DNA from: Erythrobacter colymbi
GTDB taxonomy: Bacteria; Pseudomonadota; Alphaproteobacteria; Sphingomonadales; Sphingomonadaceae
Length of the DNA stretch: 64,000 nt
NCBI RefSeq assembly: GCF_002155685.1
Contig: NZ_MUYK01000002.1
Span: forward strand, 310,001 to 374,000
Direction: 5' to 3'
Position numbers and translations under genes: made by a program. This document shows, in pieces, positions 19,456 through 28,853 of this stretch (within the stretch, counting starts at the first letter, position 1; each line of letters begins with the position of its first letter). The notes beneath the pieces are model-generated. The model was not told the DNA's origin. It did not search any database and saw nothing but the letters and a program-made list of their open reading frames with translations.

Positions 19456-20868
19456 TCAGAAGTGCAGCGCCCTCCCGTAGGCGTCGAGCACGCTTTCATG
19501 CATCATTTCGGACAGGGTCGGGTGCGGGAAGACGGTCTGCATCAGCTCGGCCTCGGTGGTCTCGAGGGTCTTGCCGACCGTGTAGCCCTGGATCAGCTCG
19601 GTCACTTCCGCGCCGACCATGTGCGCGCCGAGGAGCTCGCCGGTCTTGGCGTCGAACACGGTCTTGATGAAGCCCTCGGCCTCACCCAGCGCGATGGCCT
19701 TGCCGTTGCCGATGAAGGGGAAGTTGCCGACGCGGACGTCGTAGCCCGCTTCCTTCGCCTTGGCTTCGGTCATGCCGACGGATGCGACCTGCGGGTGGCA
19801 ATAGGTGCAGCCCGGGATGTTGCTGCGGTTCAAGGGGTGCGGGTGGACTTCGGTGTTGCCCAGCTCCTTGGCGATGGCCTCGGCGGCAGTGACGCCCTCG
19901 TGGCTCGCCTTGTGCGCCAGCCAGGGCCCCGGAGTGCAGTCGCCGATGGCCCACAGGCCGGCGCTCTTGGTGCGGCCATAGGGGTCGATCTGGATGAAAC
20001 CGCGGTCCATGTCGGCGAGCCCTTCGAGCCCGATGCCTTCCGTGTTGGGTACGATCCCGATGGCGACAATGACGTGGGTGAAGTCGCTGGTGGCCGACGC
20101 GCCCGCCTTGTCCTTGATGGTGGCGGTGATGCCCTTGTCGGAGACCTTGATCGCCTCGACCCCCGCGCCGGTCATGATGGTGATACCCTGCTTCTTGAGG
20201 CTCTTTTCGAGGAAGGTCGAGACGTCCGCGTCCTCCACCGGCACGATCCGGTCGAGCATCTCGACCACGGTCACGTCGCTGCCGAGGTCGTTGTAGAAGC
20301 TCGCGAATTCGATGCCAATGGCGCCCGACCCGATCACCAGCAGCTTGGCGGGCAGTTCGGCGGGGGTCATGGCGTGGCGGTAGGTCCACACGCGCTTGCC
20401 GTCCGCGGGCGCGAAGGGCAGATCGCGGGCGCGCGCGCCGGTGGCGACGATGATGTGCTTGGCGGCGAGCTGCTCCTCGCCCTTGTCCGACTTCACCGTC
20501 AGGCTGGTCGGCCCGGTCAGACGCCCCTCGCCCATGTGCACCGCGATCTTGTTTTTCTTCATCAGATGCGTGACGCCCTGATTGAGCTGCTTGGCAACCC
20601 CGCGGCTGCGCTTGACGATGGCGGCAAGGTCCGCCTCGATCTGTCCCGCAACCTTGAGGCCGTAGTCCCCCGCGTGCTGCATGTAGTGGAAGATCTCGGC
20701 CGAGCGCAGCATCGCCTTGGTCGGGATGCAGCCCCAGTTCAAACAGATGCCGCCGAGGTTCTCGCGCTCGACGATGGCGGTCTTGAGCCCGAGCTGCGCG
20801 CAGCGGATCGCCGCCACGTAGCCCCCGGGGCCCGAGCCCAGCACGATCACGTCATATTCAGTAGCCAT
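19456..20868 (-). CDS. lpdA: Dihydrolipoyl dehydrogenase (E3)
   Basis: 470 residues. FAD-binding GSGPGGYVAA at the N-terminus, redox disulfide in GGICLNWGCIPTK (about C45/C50), NAD-binding GSGAIGIEFA, and the C-terminal active-site HPHPTLSE. It reoxidises the dihydrolipoyl arms of the 2-oxoacid dehydrogenase complexes, making NADH. Lying downstream of the E2 gene with a small thioesterase between, it is very likely the E3 of the pyruvate dehydrogenase complex. E1 genes are not in the window. Confidence 0.95.
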   Translation of the reverse strand: MATEYDVIVLGSGPGGYVAAIRCAQLGLKTAIVERENLGGICLNWGCIPTKAMLRSAEIFHYMQHAGDYGLKVAGQIEADLAAIVKRSRGVAKQLNQGVTHLMKKNKIAVHMGEGRLTGPTSLTVKSDKGEEQLAAKHIIVATGARARDLPFAPADGKRVWTYRHAMTPAELPAKLLVIGSGAIGIEFASFYNDLGSDVTVVEMLDRIVPVEDADVSTFLEKSLKKQGITIMTGAGVEAIKVSDKGITATIKDKAGASATSDFTHVIVAIGIVPNTEGIGLEGLADMDRGFIQIDPYGRTKSAGLWAIGDCTPGPWLAHKASHEGVTAAEAIAKELGNTEVHPHPLNRSNIPGCTYCHPQVASVGMTEAKAKEAGYDVRVGNFPFIGNGKAIALGEAEGFIKTVFDAKTGELLGAHMVGAEVTELIQGYTVGKTLETTEAELMQTVFPHPTLSEMMHESVLDAYGRALHF

Positions 20869-20890
20869 TGTCCGATCCCGTCATTCGAAT

Positions 20891-21268
20891 TCAGTTGTTT
20901 GATCCCGCAACCGCCCGCGGGCGGCCGTCCTCGTCCAGCAATACGAACCTGAAGGTGCCGCGCGCGACGGTCTGCGTCGCCTCGCCGTTGCGCTCGCGGG
21001 CGATGGCCTCGGCAGCGATGGTGAGCGAGGTGGTTCCGGTGGCGAGGACGTCGCAATAGACGCTGAGCTCGTCGCCGACCGCCATTGCGCCCGGAAAAGC
21101 GAAGTCGGTCGCGGCGACGACCACGGCCTTGCCCTTCCCCACCCGGCTCGCGAGCGAGCCAGCGCCGAGCGCCATCTGCGCCATCAGCCACCCGCCGAAC
21201 ACCCCGCCATAGGGGTTGGTGTCGGCCGGCATGGCGGTCGCCCTGATGGTGAGCTCGCCCGCGGGCAT
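20891..21268 (-). CDS. Hotdog-fold acyl-CoA thioesterase (YciA-like)
   Basis: 125 residues. The motif DTNPYGGVFGGWLMAQMALGAG matches acyl-CoA thioesterases of the YciA/BACH type, where the Asp is catalytic, followed by VVVAATDFAFPGAMAVGDELSVYCDV typical of the hotdog sheet. It hydrolyses acyl-CoA; the chain-length preference cannot be read from sequence. It lies between the E2 and E3 genes (4 and 22 bases from them), so it is probably cotranscribed and could relieve acetyl-CoA or acyl-CoA build-up from pyruvate oxidation, which is inference. Confidence 0.85.
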   Translation of the reverse strand: MPAGELTIRATAMPADTNPYGGVFGGWLMAQMALGAGSLASRVGKGKAVVVAATDFAFPGAMAVGDELSVYCDVLATGTTSLTIAAEAIARERNGEATQTVARGTFRFVLLDEDGRPRAVAGSNN

Positions 21269-21272
21269 TGGA

Positions 21273-22694
21273 CTAGACCACCAGCCCCATCGGGTTCTCG
21301 ACCAGCTGCTTGATTGCCTCCATCAGCTGCGCGCCGTCGGCGCCGTCGATGGCGCGGTGGTCGAAGCTGCCCGAGGCATGGAGCACGGTTGCGACCTCGA
21401 TCGCGCCGTTCACCACGTAGGGCGCCTGCTGCCCCGCCCCGACCGCGAGAATCATGCCCTGCGGCGGGTTGATCACCGCGTCGAACTGCTTGATCCCGTA
21501 CATGCCGAGGTTCGAGAGGCTCGCGGTGCCGCCCTGGTATTCGTGCGGCATCAGCTTGCCGTCGCGCGCCTTGCCCGCGAGCGTCTTCATCTCGGTCGAG
21601 ATCGCGGCGAGGCCCTTGGTGTCGGCGCTGGTGATGACCGGAGTGATCAGCCCCGAGGGCGCGGCGACCGCCACCGAGATGTCGGCGCGGCTGTAACGGC
21701 GCAGCGTATCGCCGTGGTAGCTGACATTGCACTGCGGCACGCGGATCAGCGCGCGGGCGAGCGCCTTGATGAGGAGGTCGTTGACCGAGAGCTTCACCCC
21801 GTCAGGCTCGAGCGACTTGTTGAGCTGTGCGCGCAGCTCGAGCAGCGGATCGAGGCGGATATCGATCGTGAGATAGAAGTGCGGTACCGTCTGCTTGCTC
21901 TCGGTGAGGCGGCGGGCGATGACTTTGCGGACGCCCGAGAGTTTCTCCTCGGCGAAAGGCGCGCCGCCTTCGATGGCGGGGGCGGGAGCGGGGGTCGCGG
22001 CAGGGGCAGGCGCGCTTGCGGCAGCCACCGGAGCCGCAGCGGGCGTGGCAGCGGCGGAGGGCGTGAAATTCTCGACGTCTTCCTTGACGATGCGGCCATT
22101 GGGGCCGGTGCCCTTGACCTGCGCCAGATCGATGCCCTTGTCCGCCGCGATCCGCTTGGCGAGCGGCGAGGCGACAATGCGCTCGCCCGAGGGGGCCGCA
22201 GCCGGAGCGGCAGGAGCAGGTGCAGCGACGGGCGTGCCGCCGCCGGCGCCAATCGCGGCCTCGACGTCTTCCTTGGTGATCTTGCCCTTGGGGCCGGTGC
22301 CGGTCAGCCCTGCAAGGTCGATGCCGTTGACCTCGGCGAGCTTGCGCGCGGTCGGGGTGGCGGCGGGGCCTTCAGCGGCAGGCGCCTCAACGGGAGCCTC
22401 GGCAGGCGCGCTCGCGGCGGGTGCGGGTGCAGGCGCAGGGGCCGCTTCCTCTCCCTCAACCGTCAGCCGCGCGATCACCGCGCCGACCTTCACGCCTTCG
22501 CTGCCTTCGGGGATGATGATCTCGGCGATCACGCCTTCATCGACCGCCTCGAACTCCATCGTCGCCTTGTCGGTCTCGATCTCGGCCATCACGTCGCCCG
22601 AGCGGACCGTATCGCCGACCTTGACCAGCCACTTGGCCAGCGTGCCTTCTTCCATGGTGGGCGACAAAGCCGGCATCCTGATGTCGAGGGCCAT
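21273..22694 (-). CDS. pdhC: Pyruvate dehydrogenase E2, dihydrolipoamide acetyltransferase, with two subunit-binding domains
   Basis: 473 residues. Lipoyl domain residues 1-78 with the lipoylated Lys about K43 ([10 protein letters not shown]). After an Ala/Pro-rich linker come two peripheral subunit-binding domains: about 112-148 ([20 protein letters not shown]) and about 174-210 ([20 protein letters not shown]), each ending in G(R/K)I(V/T)KEDVE. Most E2 proteins have one. The C-terminal catalytic core ends with [15 protein letters not shown], containing the active-site His and Asp. [17 protein letters not shown] fits PDH rather than 2-oxoglutarate dehydrogenase E2. An upstream in-frame start is rejected because the family begins at the lipoyl domain. 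Confidence 0.94.
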   Translation of the reverse strand: MALDIRMPALSPTMEEGTLAKWLVKVGDTVRSGDVMAEIETDKATMEFEAVDEGVIAEIIIPEGSEGVKVGAVIARLTVEGEEAAPAPAPAPAASAPAEAPVEAPAAEGPAATPTARKLAEVNGIDLAGLTGTGPKGKITKEDVEAAIGAGGGTPVAAPAPAAPAAAPSGERIVASPLAKRIAADKGIDLAQVKGTGPNGRIVKEDVENFTPSAAATPAAAPVAAASAPAPAATPAPAPAIEGGAPFAEEKLSGVRKVIARRLTESKQTVPHFYLTIDIRLDPLLELRAQLNKSLEPDGVKLSVNDLLIKALARALIRVPQCNVSYHGDTLRRYSRADISVAVAAPSGLITPVITSADTKGLAAISTEMKTLAGKARDGKLMPHEYQGGTASLSNLGMYGIKQFDAVINPPQGMILAVGAGQQAPYVVNGAIEVATVLHASGSFDHRAIDGADGAQLMEAIKQLVENPMGLVV

Positions 22695-22844
22695 GATCCG
22701 TTGAAACTCCCGTAATCGATCCTTGGGGCTGTCTCTGGCCAATTCCCTAACGTCCGGCAAGGCCCCGAATCGTCAGGAAGCGGTCCGCTCTTGCCAATCC
22801 ATACGAATGCATTGATACCCCGCGGCTGTAACGGGGCTGACACG

Positions 22845-23297
22845 ATGCGCACATTCCTGGTCATCATCGACGAGAGCGAGGAAGCCACCGCCGCCCTGCG
22901 CTACGCCGCGCGCCGGGCCGCCGCCGTGGGGGGCGCGGTGCATCTGCTGGCGCTGGTGCCGCAGCAGAACTTCAGCGCTTTCGGCGCGGTGCAGGCCACG
23001 ATCGAAGCCGAGGCGCGCGACCGGGCCGAGATGCTGGCGCACGGGGTTGCGGGCAATCTCTTCGCCGAAAGCGGGATCATGCCGACCATCTCGGTCAAGA
23101 TCGGCCAGGGGCAGAAGATCGTCAGCCAGTTCCTTGCCGAGCATGACGAGGTCGGCGCGCTGGTGCTGGGTGCGGCCAAGGGCGGGAGCCCGGGGCCGCT
23201 GGTGACGCACTTCTCGGCCGCGGCGGGCAGCTTGCCCTGCCCGCTCTACATCGTTCCGGGCGATTACGACGAGACCGGCAAGCCGCTTCACACCTGA
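22845..23297 (+). CDS. Universal stress protein family (UspA)
   Basis: 150 residues. Starts MRTFLVIIDESEEA, with a single Usp fold; the ATP-binding signature GxxGx9G(S/T) appears as GAAKGGSPGPLVTHFSAAA, close but shifted, ending in PCPLYIVPG. Universal stress proteins bind nucleotides and support survival under stress; the specific role is not deducible. The in-frame ATG 54 bases upstream gives residues unlike the family. It is divergent from the E2 gene and convergent with rnr. Confidence 0.85.
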   Translation: MRTFLVIIDESEEATAALRYAARRAAAVGGAVHLLALVPQQNFSAFGAVQATIEAEARDRAEMLAHGVAGNLFAESGIMPTISVKIGQGQKIVSQFLAEHDEVGALVLGAAKGGSPGPLVTHFSAAAGSLPCPLYIVPGDYDETGKPLHT

Positions 23298-23308
23298 GAC
23301 GGCGAGCG

Positions 23309-23322
23309 GCGCTTCAAAGCGC
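23309..23322. terminator. Short hairpin between convergent usp and rnr
   Basis: GCGCTT-CA-AAGCGC is a perfect 6-base inverted repeat in the 24-base gap between the stops of the two converging genes. There is no U-tract on either side, so a terminator role is only suggested by position. Confidence 0.35.
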
Positions 23323-25628
23323 TACTTCTTGCGGCCCTGGTGGCGGATATTGCCCGGCCGCCCGCGCTTGCCGACCATGAACTTGCCCGCCTTCTTCGGC
23401 GCTCCGCCACCCGGCGCGCGCTTGCGCTCTTCAGGGCGGTTGCCGCGCGGTTCGATCACGCCGGCATCCTGATCGGGCAGCACGAACTTCAGCGATCCGG
23501 TCAGCGCATTGGCCTCCGCGAGGCGCAGCTTGAGCCGGTCGCCGGTGGCGTAGGTGGTGCCGCTGTCGGTGCCGACCAGCGCCTTGGCGGCCTCGTCATG
23601 GCGGAAGTACTCGCCGCCGAGGGTGGAGATCGGCACCAGTCCGTCCCCGCCGAGGCCGGTGATGGTGGCGAAGAAGCCGAAACTCTGCACGCCGGTGATG
23701 CGGGTGTCGAACACCTCGCCGACGCGGCCCGAGAGCCAGGCGGCAACATAGCGGTCGATGGTGTCGCGCTCGGCCTCCATCGCGCGGCGCTCGGTCTGGC
23801 TGATCGCGTCGCTGACCTGTTGCAGGCTGGCGCGGTCGCGGTCCGAGAGGCCGGAGGTGGCCGGGATCGACCCCGGCGGGGCGGGCTGTTCGAGCTTGTA
23901 GGCATCGACCAGCGCGCGGTGAACCAAGAGGTCGGAATAGCGGCGGATCGGCGAGGTGAAGTGGGCGTAGCTGCCGAGGCTCAGCCCGAAGTGCCCGGCA
24001 TTGGCAGGTCCGTAATAGGCCTGCGTCTGGCTGCGCAGCACCGCCTCCATCACCAACGCGCGCTCGGCCTCGTCGGAGATATCCTTGAGCATCCGGTTGA
24101 ACAGGCCGGGCGTCACCACCTGACCCAGCGCCAGCTTCTTGCCCATGGTGGCAAGGTAATCGCGCAGGGCGATCAGCTTCTCGCGGCTTGGCGGCTCGTG
24201 GATGCGGTAGACGACCGGCGCGGTCTTGGCCTCCAGCGCCTTGGCCGCCGCGACGTTGGCAGCGATCATGAAGTCCTCGACCACGCGGTGCGCATCGAGC
24301 CTTTCGCGGATGGCGATCTCGGCGATGCGGCCCTGCTCATCGAGCACCACGCGGCGTTCGGGCAGCTCCAGTTCGAGCGGATCGCGGGCATCGCGCGCGG
24401 CGGCGAGAGCGCGCCATGCGGCCCACAGGTTGGCGAGGTATTCGGGCGGATTGCCCGCGTTCACCGCCTTCTGCGCATCCTCATAAGCGATGTTGTGCGC
24501 GATCCGCACCAGCGCGCGGGTAAAGCGGTAGCTCGATACCTTGCCGTCGGCGTTGATGTGCAAGTGGCACGCCATCGCGGCGCGGTCCTCGCCCTCTTTG
24601 AGCGAGCACACGTCGGCGCTGAGCACCTCGGGCAGCATCGGCACCACGCGGTCCGGGAAATAGACCGAGTTGCCGCGTTTCCTCGCCTCGCGGTCGAGGG
24701 CGGAGCCGGGGCGGACGTAGAACGAGACGTCCGCGATGGCGACGAGCGCGTTGAACCCGCCCTGCCCATCCGGCTCGGCCCAGATCGCGTCATCGTGATC
24801 GCGCGCGTCGGCGGGGTCGATGGCGACAATCGGCAGGTGCCGCAAGTCCTCGCGCCCCTTGTCGGAGAGCTTCAGCTTCGCCGCGCGCGGGGCTTCTTCG
24901 AGCACCTCCTCAGGGAAGATGTGCGGGATGCCGTGCTTGGCGATGGCGATGAGGCTGAAGGAGCGCGGTGCGAGCGGATCGCCCACCACCTCGATCACCT
25001 TCACCCCGGCGCGCTCGGAGCGGCCGACGCGTTCGGCGATCACCAACTGGCCTTCCTCGGCGCTTCCGCGGTCGGCGATGGGGGCGGACTGCCGCACGCG
25101 CTTGTCGACGGGGGCGAGCCACGCCTTGCCGGTGCGGTCGATCTCGACGATCCCCATCAGCCCCTCGGTGCGCGCGGGGAGCTTCTTCATCACGTGGGCG
25201 ATCCACGCGCCGTTTGCGGTCTCCTCGGTGCGGGCGAGCACACGGTCGCCGCGCTTCAGCGCCGGCGGGCGCTTCACCCCGGGCCGCGGGCGCGGTTCGC
25301 GGATGGTGAGGCGCGGCGGCTTGCCGGGGGCCTCGGGGTCCCAGTTATCGGGCTCGGCGACGAGGTCGCCATCATCGACATCGACGATCCGGAGCGTCGT
25401 CACCTTGGGCACCCCGCCCATGCGGTGGAACGCGCTCTTGGTGCCGTCGATCAGGCCCTCCTCGGCCATGTCCTTGAGCAGGGCCTTCAATTTGATCTTC
25501 TCCTGCCCCTTCAGCCCGAAGGCCTTGGCGATCTCGCGCTTGCCGGCGGGAATGTCGGAGGACTGGATGAAGTCGAGCACTTGGCTGCGGCTCGGCATCC
25601 CCTGAGGGAGCTTGGGAGGTTTGGGCAT
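23322..25628 (-). CDS. rnr: Ribonuclease R
   Basis: 768 residues. An N-terminal winged-helix-like region (AKAFGLKGQEKIKLKALL), cold-shock domains, the RNB catalytic domain with DPADARDHDDAIWAE carrying the metal-binding aspartates, then a C-terminal S1 domain (GRVGEVFDTRITGVQSFGFF) and a Lys/Arg/Gly-rich tail (residues about 735-768). It is the processive 3'-5' exoribonuclease able to degrade structured RNA. The basic tail supports RNase R over RNase II. Confidence 0.95.
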   Translation of the reverse strand: MPKPPKLPQGMPSRSQVLDFIQSSDIPAGKREIAKAFGLKGQEKIKLKALLKDMAEEGLIDGTKSAFHRMGGVPKVTTLRIVDVDDGDLVAEPDNWDPEAPGKPPRLTIREPRPRPGVKRPPALKRGDRVLARTEETANGAWIAHVMKKLPARTEGLMGIVEIDRTGKAWLAPVDKRVRQSAPIADRGSAEEGQLVIAERVGRSERAGVKVIEVVGDPLAPRSFSLIAIAKHGIPHIFPEEVLEEAPRAAKLKLSDKGREDLRHLPIVAIDPADARDHDDAIWAEPDGQGGFNALVAIADVSFYVRPGSALDREARKRGNSVYFPDRVVPMLPEVLSADVCSLKEGEDRAAMACHLHINADGKVSSYRFTRALVRIAHNIAYEDAQKAVNAGNPPEYLANLWAAWRALAAARDARDPLELELPERRVVLDEQGRIAEIAIRERLDAHRVVEDFMIAANVAAAKALEAKTAPVVYRIHEPPSREKLIALRDYLATMGKKLALGQVVTPGLFNRMLKDISDEAERALVMEAVLRSQTQAYYGPANAGHFGLSLGSYAHFTSPIRRYSDLLVHRALVDAYKLEQPAPPGSIPATSGLSDRDRASLQQVSDAISQTERRAMEAERDTIDRYVAAWLSGRVGEVFDTRITGVQSFGFFATITGLGGDGLVPISTLGGEYFRHDEAAKALVGTDSGTTYATGDRLKLRLAEANALTGSLKFVLPDQDAGVIEPRGNRPEERKRAPGGGAPKKAGKFMVGKRGRPGNIRHQGRKK

Positions 25629-25653
25629 GAGTTATCCCCTACCCGATGAATTT

Positions 25654-25756
25654 CGTCATTGCGAGGAGCCTTTAGGCGACGCGGCAATCCATGGGCGAAC
25701 CTGTCACCCGCCAGAGGGGTCGATCCATGGATTGCTTCGCTCCGCTCGCAATGACG
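25654..25756. repeat. Dispersed inverted repeat (CGTCATTGCGAG family)
   Basis: CGTCATTGCGAG at 25654-25665 and CTCGCAATGACG at 25745-25756 are exact reverse complements; a second pair, GGCAATCCATGG and CCATGGATTGC, lies inside. This is the layout of a widespread proteobacterial intergenic palindromic element. It occupies the gap between rnr and the M28 peptidase gene and could fold into a long hairpin in either transcript. Confidence 0.85.
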
Positions 25757-25760
25757 AGGT

Positions 25761-27134
25761 TCATTCCTTGGCCACCGGCTCGAAGGCCCCGCCGGGGACC
25801 GCGCTGGCGACGGGGGAGCAATACTCGCCCGCGCAAGCCGCCACGCCGAACATCCAGTCGTCGCCACGCAATTTCAGGACCGCGGAGAGCTTGACCGGCT
25901 CCTTGTCTGGAAAATTCCGAAGGACATCGGCCATTTTCAGCACCATCGGACGCTGGCCGACAACAGCGGCGGCCCAGCTTGGGTCATCGGTGGGGCGCGC
26001 GAAGACCCTGTACTCGCTGGCACCGGCAGCCACTGTGAAGTCGAGCTGCGTATCCACCCGCACCGCTGCATCCACCTTGACCTTCGGCGGCATCGGCGCG
26101 CGCGCCAGCGCATCGAGGGCGCGCACATTCAGCTTCGTCACCCCGGCAAGATAGGCAAAGTCCATCTCGTCGATGGTGTCGCCGAACTTGGTGCCGTTCT
26201 CGGTCCGCAGGTCCTGGTGCTGGTGGTCGTAATCCTCGACCCCGACGGAAAAGCGGATCGCGGGGTAGCCCTTCTGGAGGAACGGCACCTGATCCCCGCC
26301 CCGTCCCATGCGGTCGGTGCGCCAGATCTGGCGGACTTGCAGCTCGTCGGGGTGCTTTGCCGCCAGCCCCGCCACCCAGCGCGAGAGGTTGCGGCTCGGC
26401 GTGTCGTTCTCTCCCCCGAAGCGCGTCTGCGCCGCCCGGAGCCGGTCGGTGAGATCGGCGCGCGGTCCTTCGGAAAAGACGCGCACCACCTTGGGCTCGC
26501 AATAGCCGTCGCTCCCGCAGGAATTGCCGACGATGTCGTTGTTGAGCACGGCCTTCACCGTGAAGCCCTGCGCCTCGGCCCAGTTGGCGAGGATCTGCCC
26601 GCCGTGGAGCCCTTGCTCCTCGCCCGAAAGCAAGGCGTAGATGATGGTGGTCGGATACTTCGCGCCCGAGAGCACCCGCGCCGCCTCGATCACCAGCGCG
26701 GTGCCGCTGCCGTCGTCGTTGGCACCGGGTGCGTCCGAGGTCGCGTCCATCACGTCGGTGACGCGGCTGTCGATGTGGCCCTGCACGATCACGACCTCGT
26801 TCGGCCGCTCGCTGCCGCGCTGGATCGCGACCGCGTTGCGCACCAGTGTCGGGGTGGGAACGCGCGGGCCGGTGACGGTCTCGCCCACGGGCAGCACTTC
26901 GAGGCATCCGCCGCACTTCGCGCCGATGCGCTTGAACTCCGCCAGTCCCCAGTCGACCGCCGCGCCGATCCCGCGCTCGGGATGGGTCTGCGAGGACAGG
27001 GTGTGGCGGGTGCCGAAGCTGACGAGCTTGGCGACGTCTTTCTCCAGCCTTTCGGCGGAGACCTTATCGGCGGGGTTGCTCTGGGCGGAAAGCGGGGCGG
27101 CCGCGAGGGAAGCGAGGAGGATCAGTTTGCGCAT
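25761..27134 (-). CDS. M28 family zinc aminopeptidase-like protein, secreted
   Basis: 457 residues from MRKLILLAS, which gives a signal peptide ending near LSAQ. Metal-binding motifs of M28: QGHIDSR (His-x-Asp), PGANDDGSGTA (bridging Asp), LSGEEQGLHGG (catalytic Glu-Glu), and DYDHQHQDLR near residue 315 for the last His. A C-terminal extension of about 100 residues (from about 350) is beta-rich and of unknown role. Likely cleaves N-terminal amino acids from peptides in the periplasm or outside the cell; specificity unknown. Dispersed repeats flank it on both sides. Confidence 0.88.
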   Translation of the reverse strand: MRKLILLASLAAAPLSAQSNPADKVSAERLEKDVAKLVSFGTRHTLSSQTHPERGIGAAVDWGLAEFKRIGAKCGGCLEVLPVGETVTGPRVPTPTLVRNAVAIQRGSERPNEVVIVQGHIDSRVTDVMDATSDAPGANDDGSGTALVIEAARVLSGAKYPTTIIYALLSGEEQGLHGGQILANWAEAQGFTVKAVLNNDIVGNSCGSDGYCEPKVVRVFSEGPRADLTDRLRAAQTRFGGENDTPSRNLSRWVAGLAAKHPDELQVRQIWRTDRMGRGGDQVPFLQKGYPAIRFSVGVEDYDHQHQDLRTENGTKFGDTIDEMDFAYLAGVTKLNVRALDALARAPMPPKVKVDAAVRVDTQLDFTVAAGASEYRVFARPTDDPSWAAAVVGQRPMVLKMADVLRNFPDKEPVKLSAVLKLRGDDWMFGVAACAGEYCSPVASAVPGGAFEPVAKE

Positions 27135-27174
27135 GCCGGCCTTGTCGCGTTCCGCCCTCGCAAACGCAACCCTT

Positions 27175-27244
27175 GTCATCCCCGCGCAAGCGGGGATCCA
27201 GCTTGTTCTTGAGGGAGCTGGACCCCCGCCTTCGCGGGGGTGAC
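27175..27244. repeat. Dispersed inverted repeat (GTCATCCCCGCG family), possible terminator
   Basis: GTCATCCCCGC..GCGGGGATCCAGC is answered by GCTGGACCCCCGCC..GCGGGGGTGAC, so the two GC-rich hairpins nest in a larger inverted repeat. It lies between proS and the M28 peptidase gene. A relative occurs at 39601-39684 beside dnaJ/dnaK. Confidence 0.8.
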
Positions 27245-27248
27245 GAAC

Positions 27249-28793
27249 CTAGTAAGCCCGCGCCACCAGAATGCGCTCCACGGCGGGCGCGGCGGTAAAG
27301 ATGCAGGTGCCACTCGCAGGTTCCGCCTCGCGCGGTACGTTGCGGATCGTCAGCTTCACCGCCTTCAGCTTTTCGACCACGGCTTCGAGCGCCACGCCGG
27401 TGGGCTTGGCCCACTCGACCTCGACCCAGCCGGGGTATTTGCCGCCCTTGTCGAAGTGATCGACGACCGCTTGCCATTCGGTCACGCCGCGGGTGATATT
27501 GGCATCGCGCCGCGCCTTGGCCTCTTCATAGAGGCCCACTTGGATCGCTTCGAGCACCGCACCCACCTCGGCCACGAAGTCGCCGTGTGCGGGATAGGTG
27601 AAGGCGGGCTTGCCGTTGGCCGCGTTCCACAGCTGGTCGCGGCGCAGAACCGCGATCTTGCCTTCGGCCATGTCGCGCGGGCCGACCTCGATGATGACGG
27701 GCGCGCCCTTACGCACCCAGTCCCAGCGCTTGGCGGCGGCCTTGCCGGGCTTGGTGTCGAGCAGCACACGCACCCGTTCGCCCAGCGCGATCTGGCTGGC
27801 GAGCGCAGCGCGCACGGTTTCGCAATAGGCGATCAGCTCCGCGTCTTCCGGAGCCTCGCGCAGCATCGGGATGATCACGATCTGCTGCGGCGCGATGGCA
27901 GGCGGCACGCGCAGGCCGTCGTCGTCGCCGTGGGTCATGATGACGCCCCCGATCATGCGGGTCGAGACGCCCCAGCTGGTCGTGTGGCAATATTGCTGCG
28001 TGCCCTCGCGGTCCTGGAACTGGATGCCCGCCGCATGGGCGAAGTTGTTGCCGAGGTAGTGCGAGGTGCCCGCCTGAAGCGCCTTGCCGTCCTGCATCAT
28101 CGCTTCGATCGACCAGGTCTCGACCGCGCCGGGGAAGCGCTCGTTCTCCGGCTTCTCGCCCGCGATCACGGGGAGCGCGAGGTCATCCTCGGCGCAGGCG
28201 CGGTACATTTCCAACGCGCGGTGCGTTTCGGCCAGCGCGTCCTCGCGGGTCTCGTGCGCGGTGTGGCCTTCCTGCCAGAGGAATTCGCTGGTGCGCAGGA
28301 ACATCCGCGTGCGCATCTCCCAGCGCACGACGTTGGCCCACTGGTTGGTGAGCAGCGGCAGATCGCGCCACGATTGCACCCAGCGTGCCATCGCATCGCC
28401 GATTATCGTTTCCGAGGTCGGCCGAACCACCAGCGGCTCTTCGAGCTTGGCTTCGGGATCGGGGATCAGGCCGCCCTTGCCGTCGGCGATCAGGCGGTGA
28501 TGGGTGACCACCGCCATCTCCTTGGCGAAGCCCTCGACATGCTCGGCCTCGCGGGTGAAGTTGGCGAGCGGGATGAAGAGCGGGAAATAGCAGTTCTGCA
28601 CACCCGCGGCCTTGATCCGGTCGTCCATCAGGCGCTGGATGCGTTCCCAGATGCCGTAGCCCCACGGCTTGATCACCATGCAGCCGCGCACGCCCGACTC
28701 CTCGGCGAGGTCGGCGGCGGAGATCACTTCCTGATACCACTTGGCAAAGTCGTCTTCGCGCTTGACGGTGAGCGCGTGGCGGATCTGGGACAC
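27249..28793 (-). CDS. proS: Prolyl-tRNA synthetase, archaeal/eukaryotic (type 3) form
   Basis: 514 residues, shorter than the usual bacterial ProS because the editing insertion domain is absent. Class II motifs: motif 2 around FLRTSEFLWQEGHTAH, and LVVRPTSETIIGDAM. The anticodon-binding domain follows from about residue 290, and the protein ends in Tyr (VARAY), as archaeal and eukaryotic type enzymes do. It charges tRNA-Pro with proline. In alphaproteobacteria both ProS types occur; this one relies on other factors for removing mischarged Ala-tRNA-Pro. Confidence 0.93.
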   Translation of the reverse strand: MSQIRHALTVKREDDFAKWYQEVISAADLAEESGVRGCMVIKPWGYGIWERIQRLMDDRIKAAGVQNCYFPLFIPLANFTREAEHVEGFAKEMAVVTHHRLIADGKGGLIPDPEAKLEEPLVVRPTSETIIGDAMARWVQSWRDLPLLTNQWANVVRWEMRTRMFLRTSEFLWQEGHTAHETREDALAETHRALEMYRACAEDDLALPVIAGEKPENERFPGAVETWSIEAMMQDGKALQAGTSHYLGNNFAHAAGIQFQDREGTQQYCHTTSWGVSTRMIGGVIMTHGDDDGLRVPPAIAPQQIVIIPMLREAPEDAELIAYCETVRAALASQIALGERVRVLLDTKPGKAAAKRWDWVRKGAPVIIEVGPRDMAEGKIAVLRRDQLWNAANGKPAFTYPAHGDFVAEVGAVLEAIQVGLYEEAKARRDANITRGVTEWQAVVDHFDKGGKYPGWVEVEWAKPTGVALEAVVEKLKAVKLTIRNVPREAEPASGTCIFTAAPAVERILVARAY

Positions 28794-28853
28794 GGGTGCT
28801 GGCTTCCTGCTTGAACTGTTGCGGCTGCTGCCGCGGCGCGCGGGCGCTAGGCG

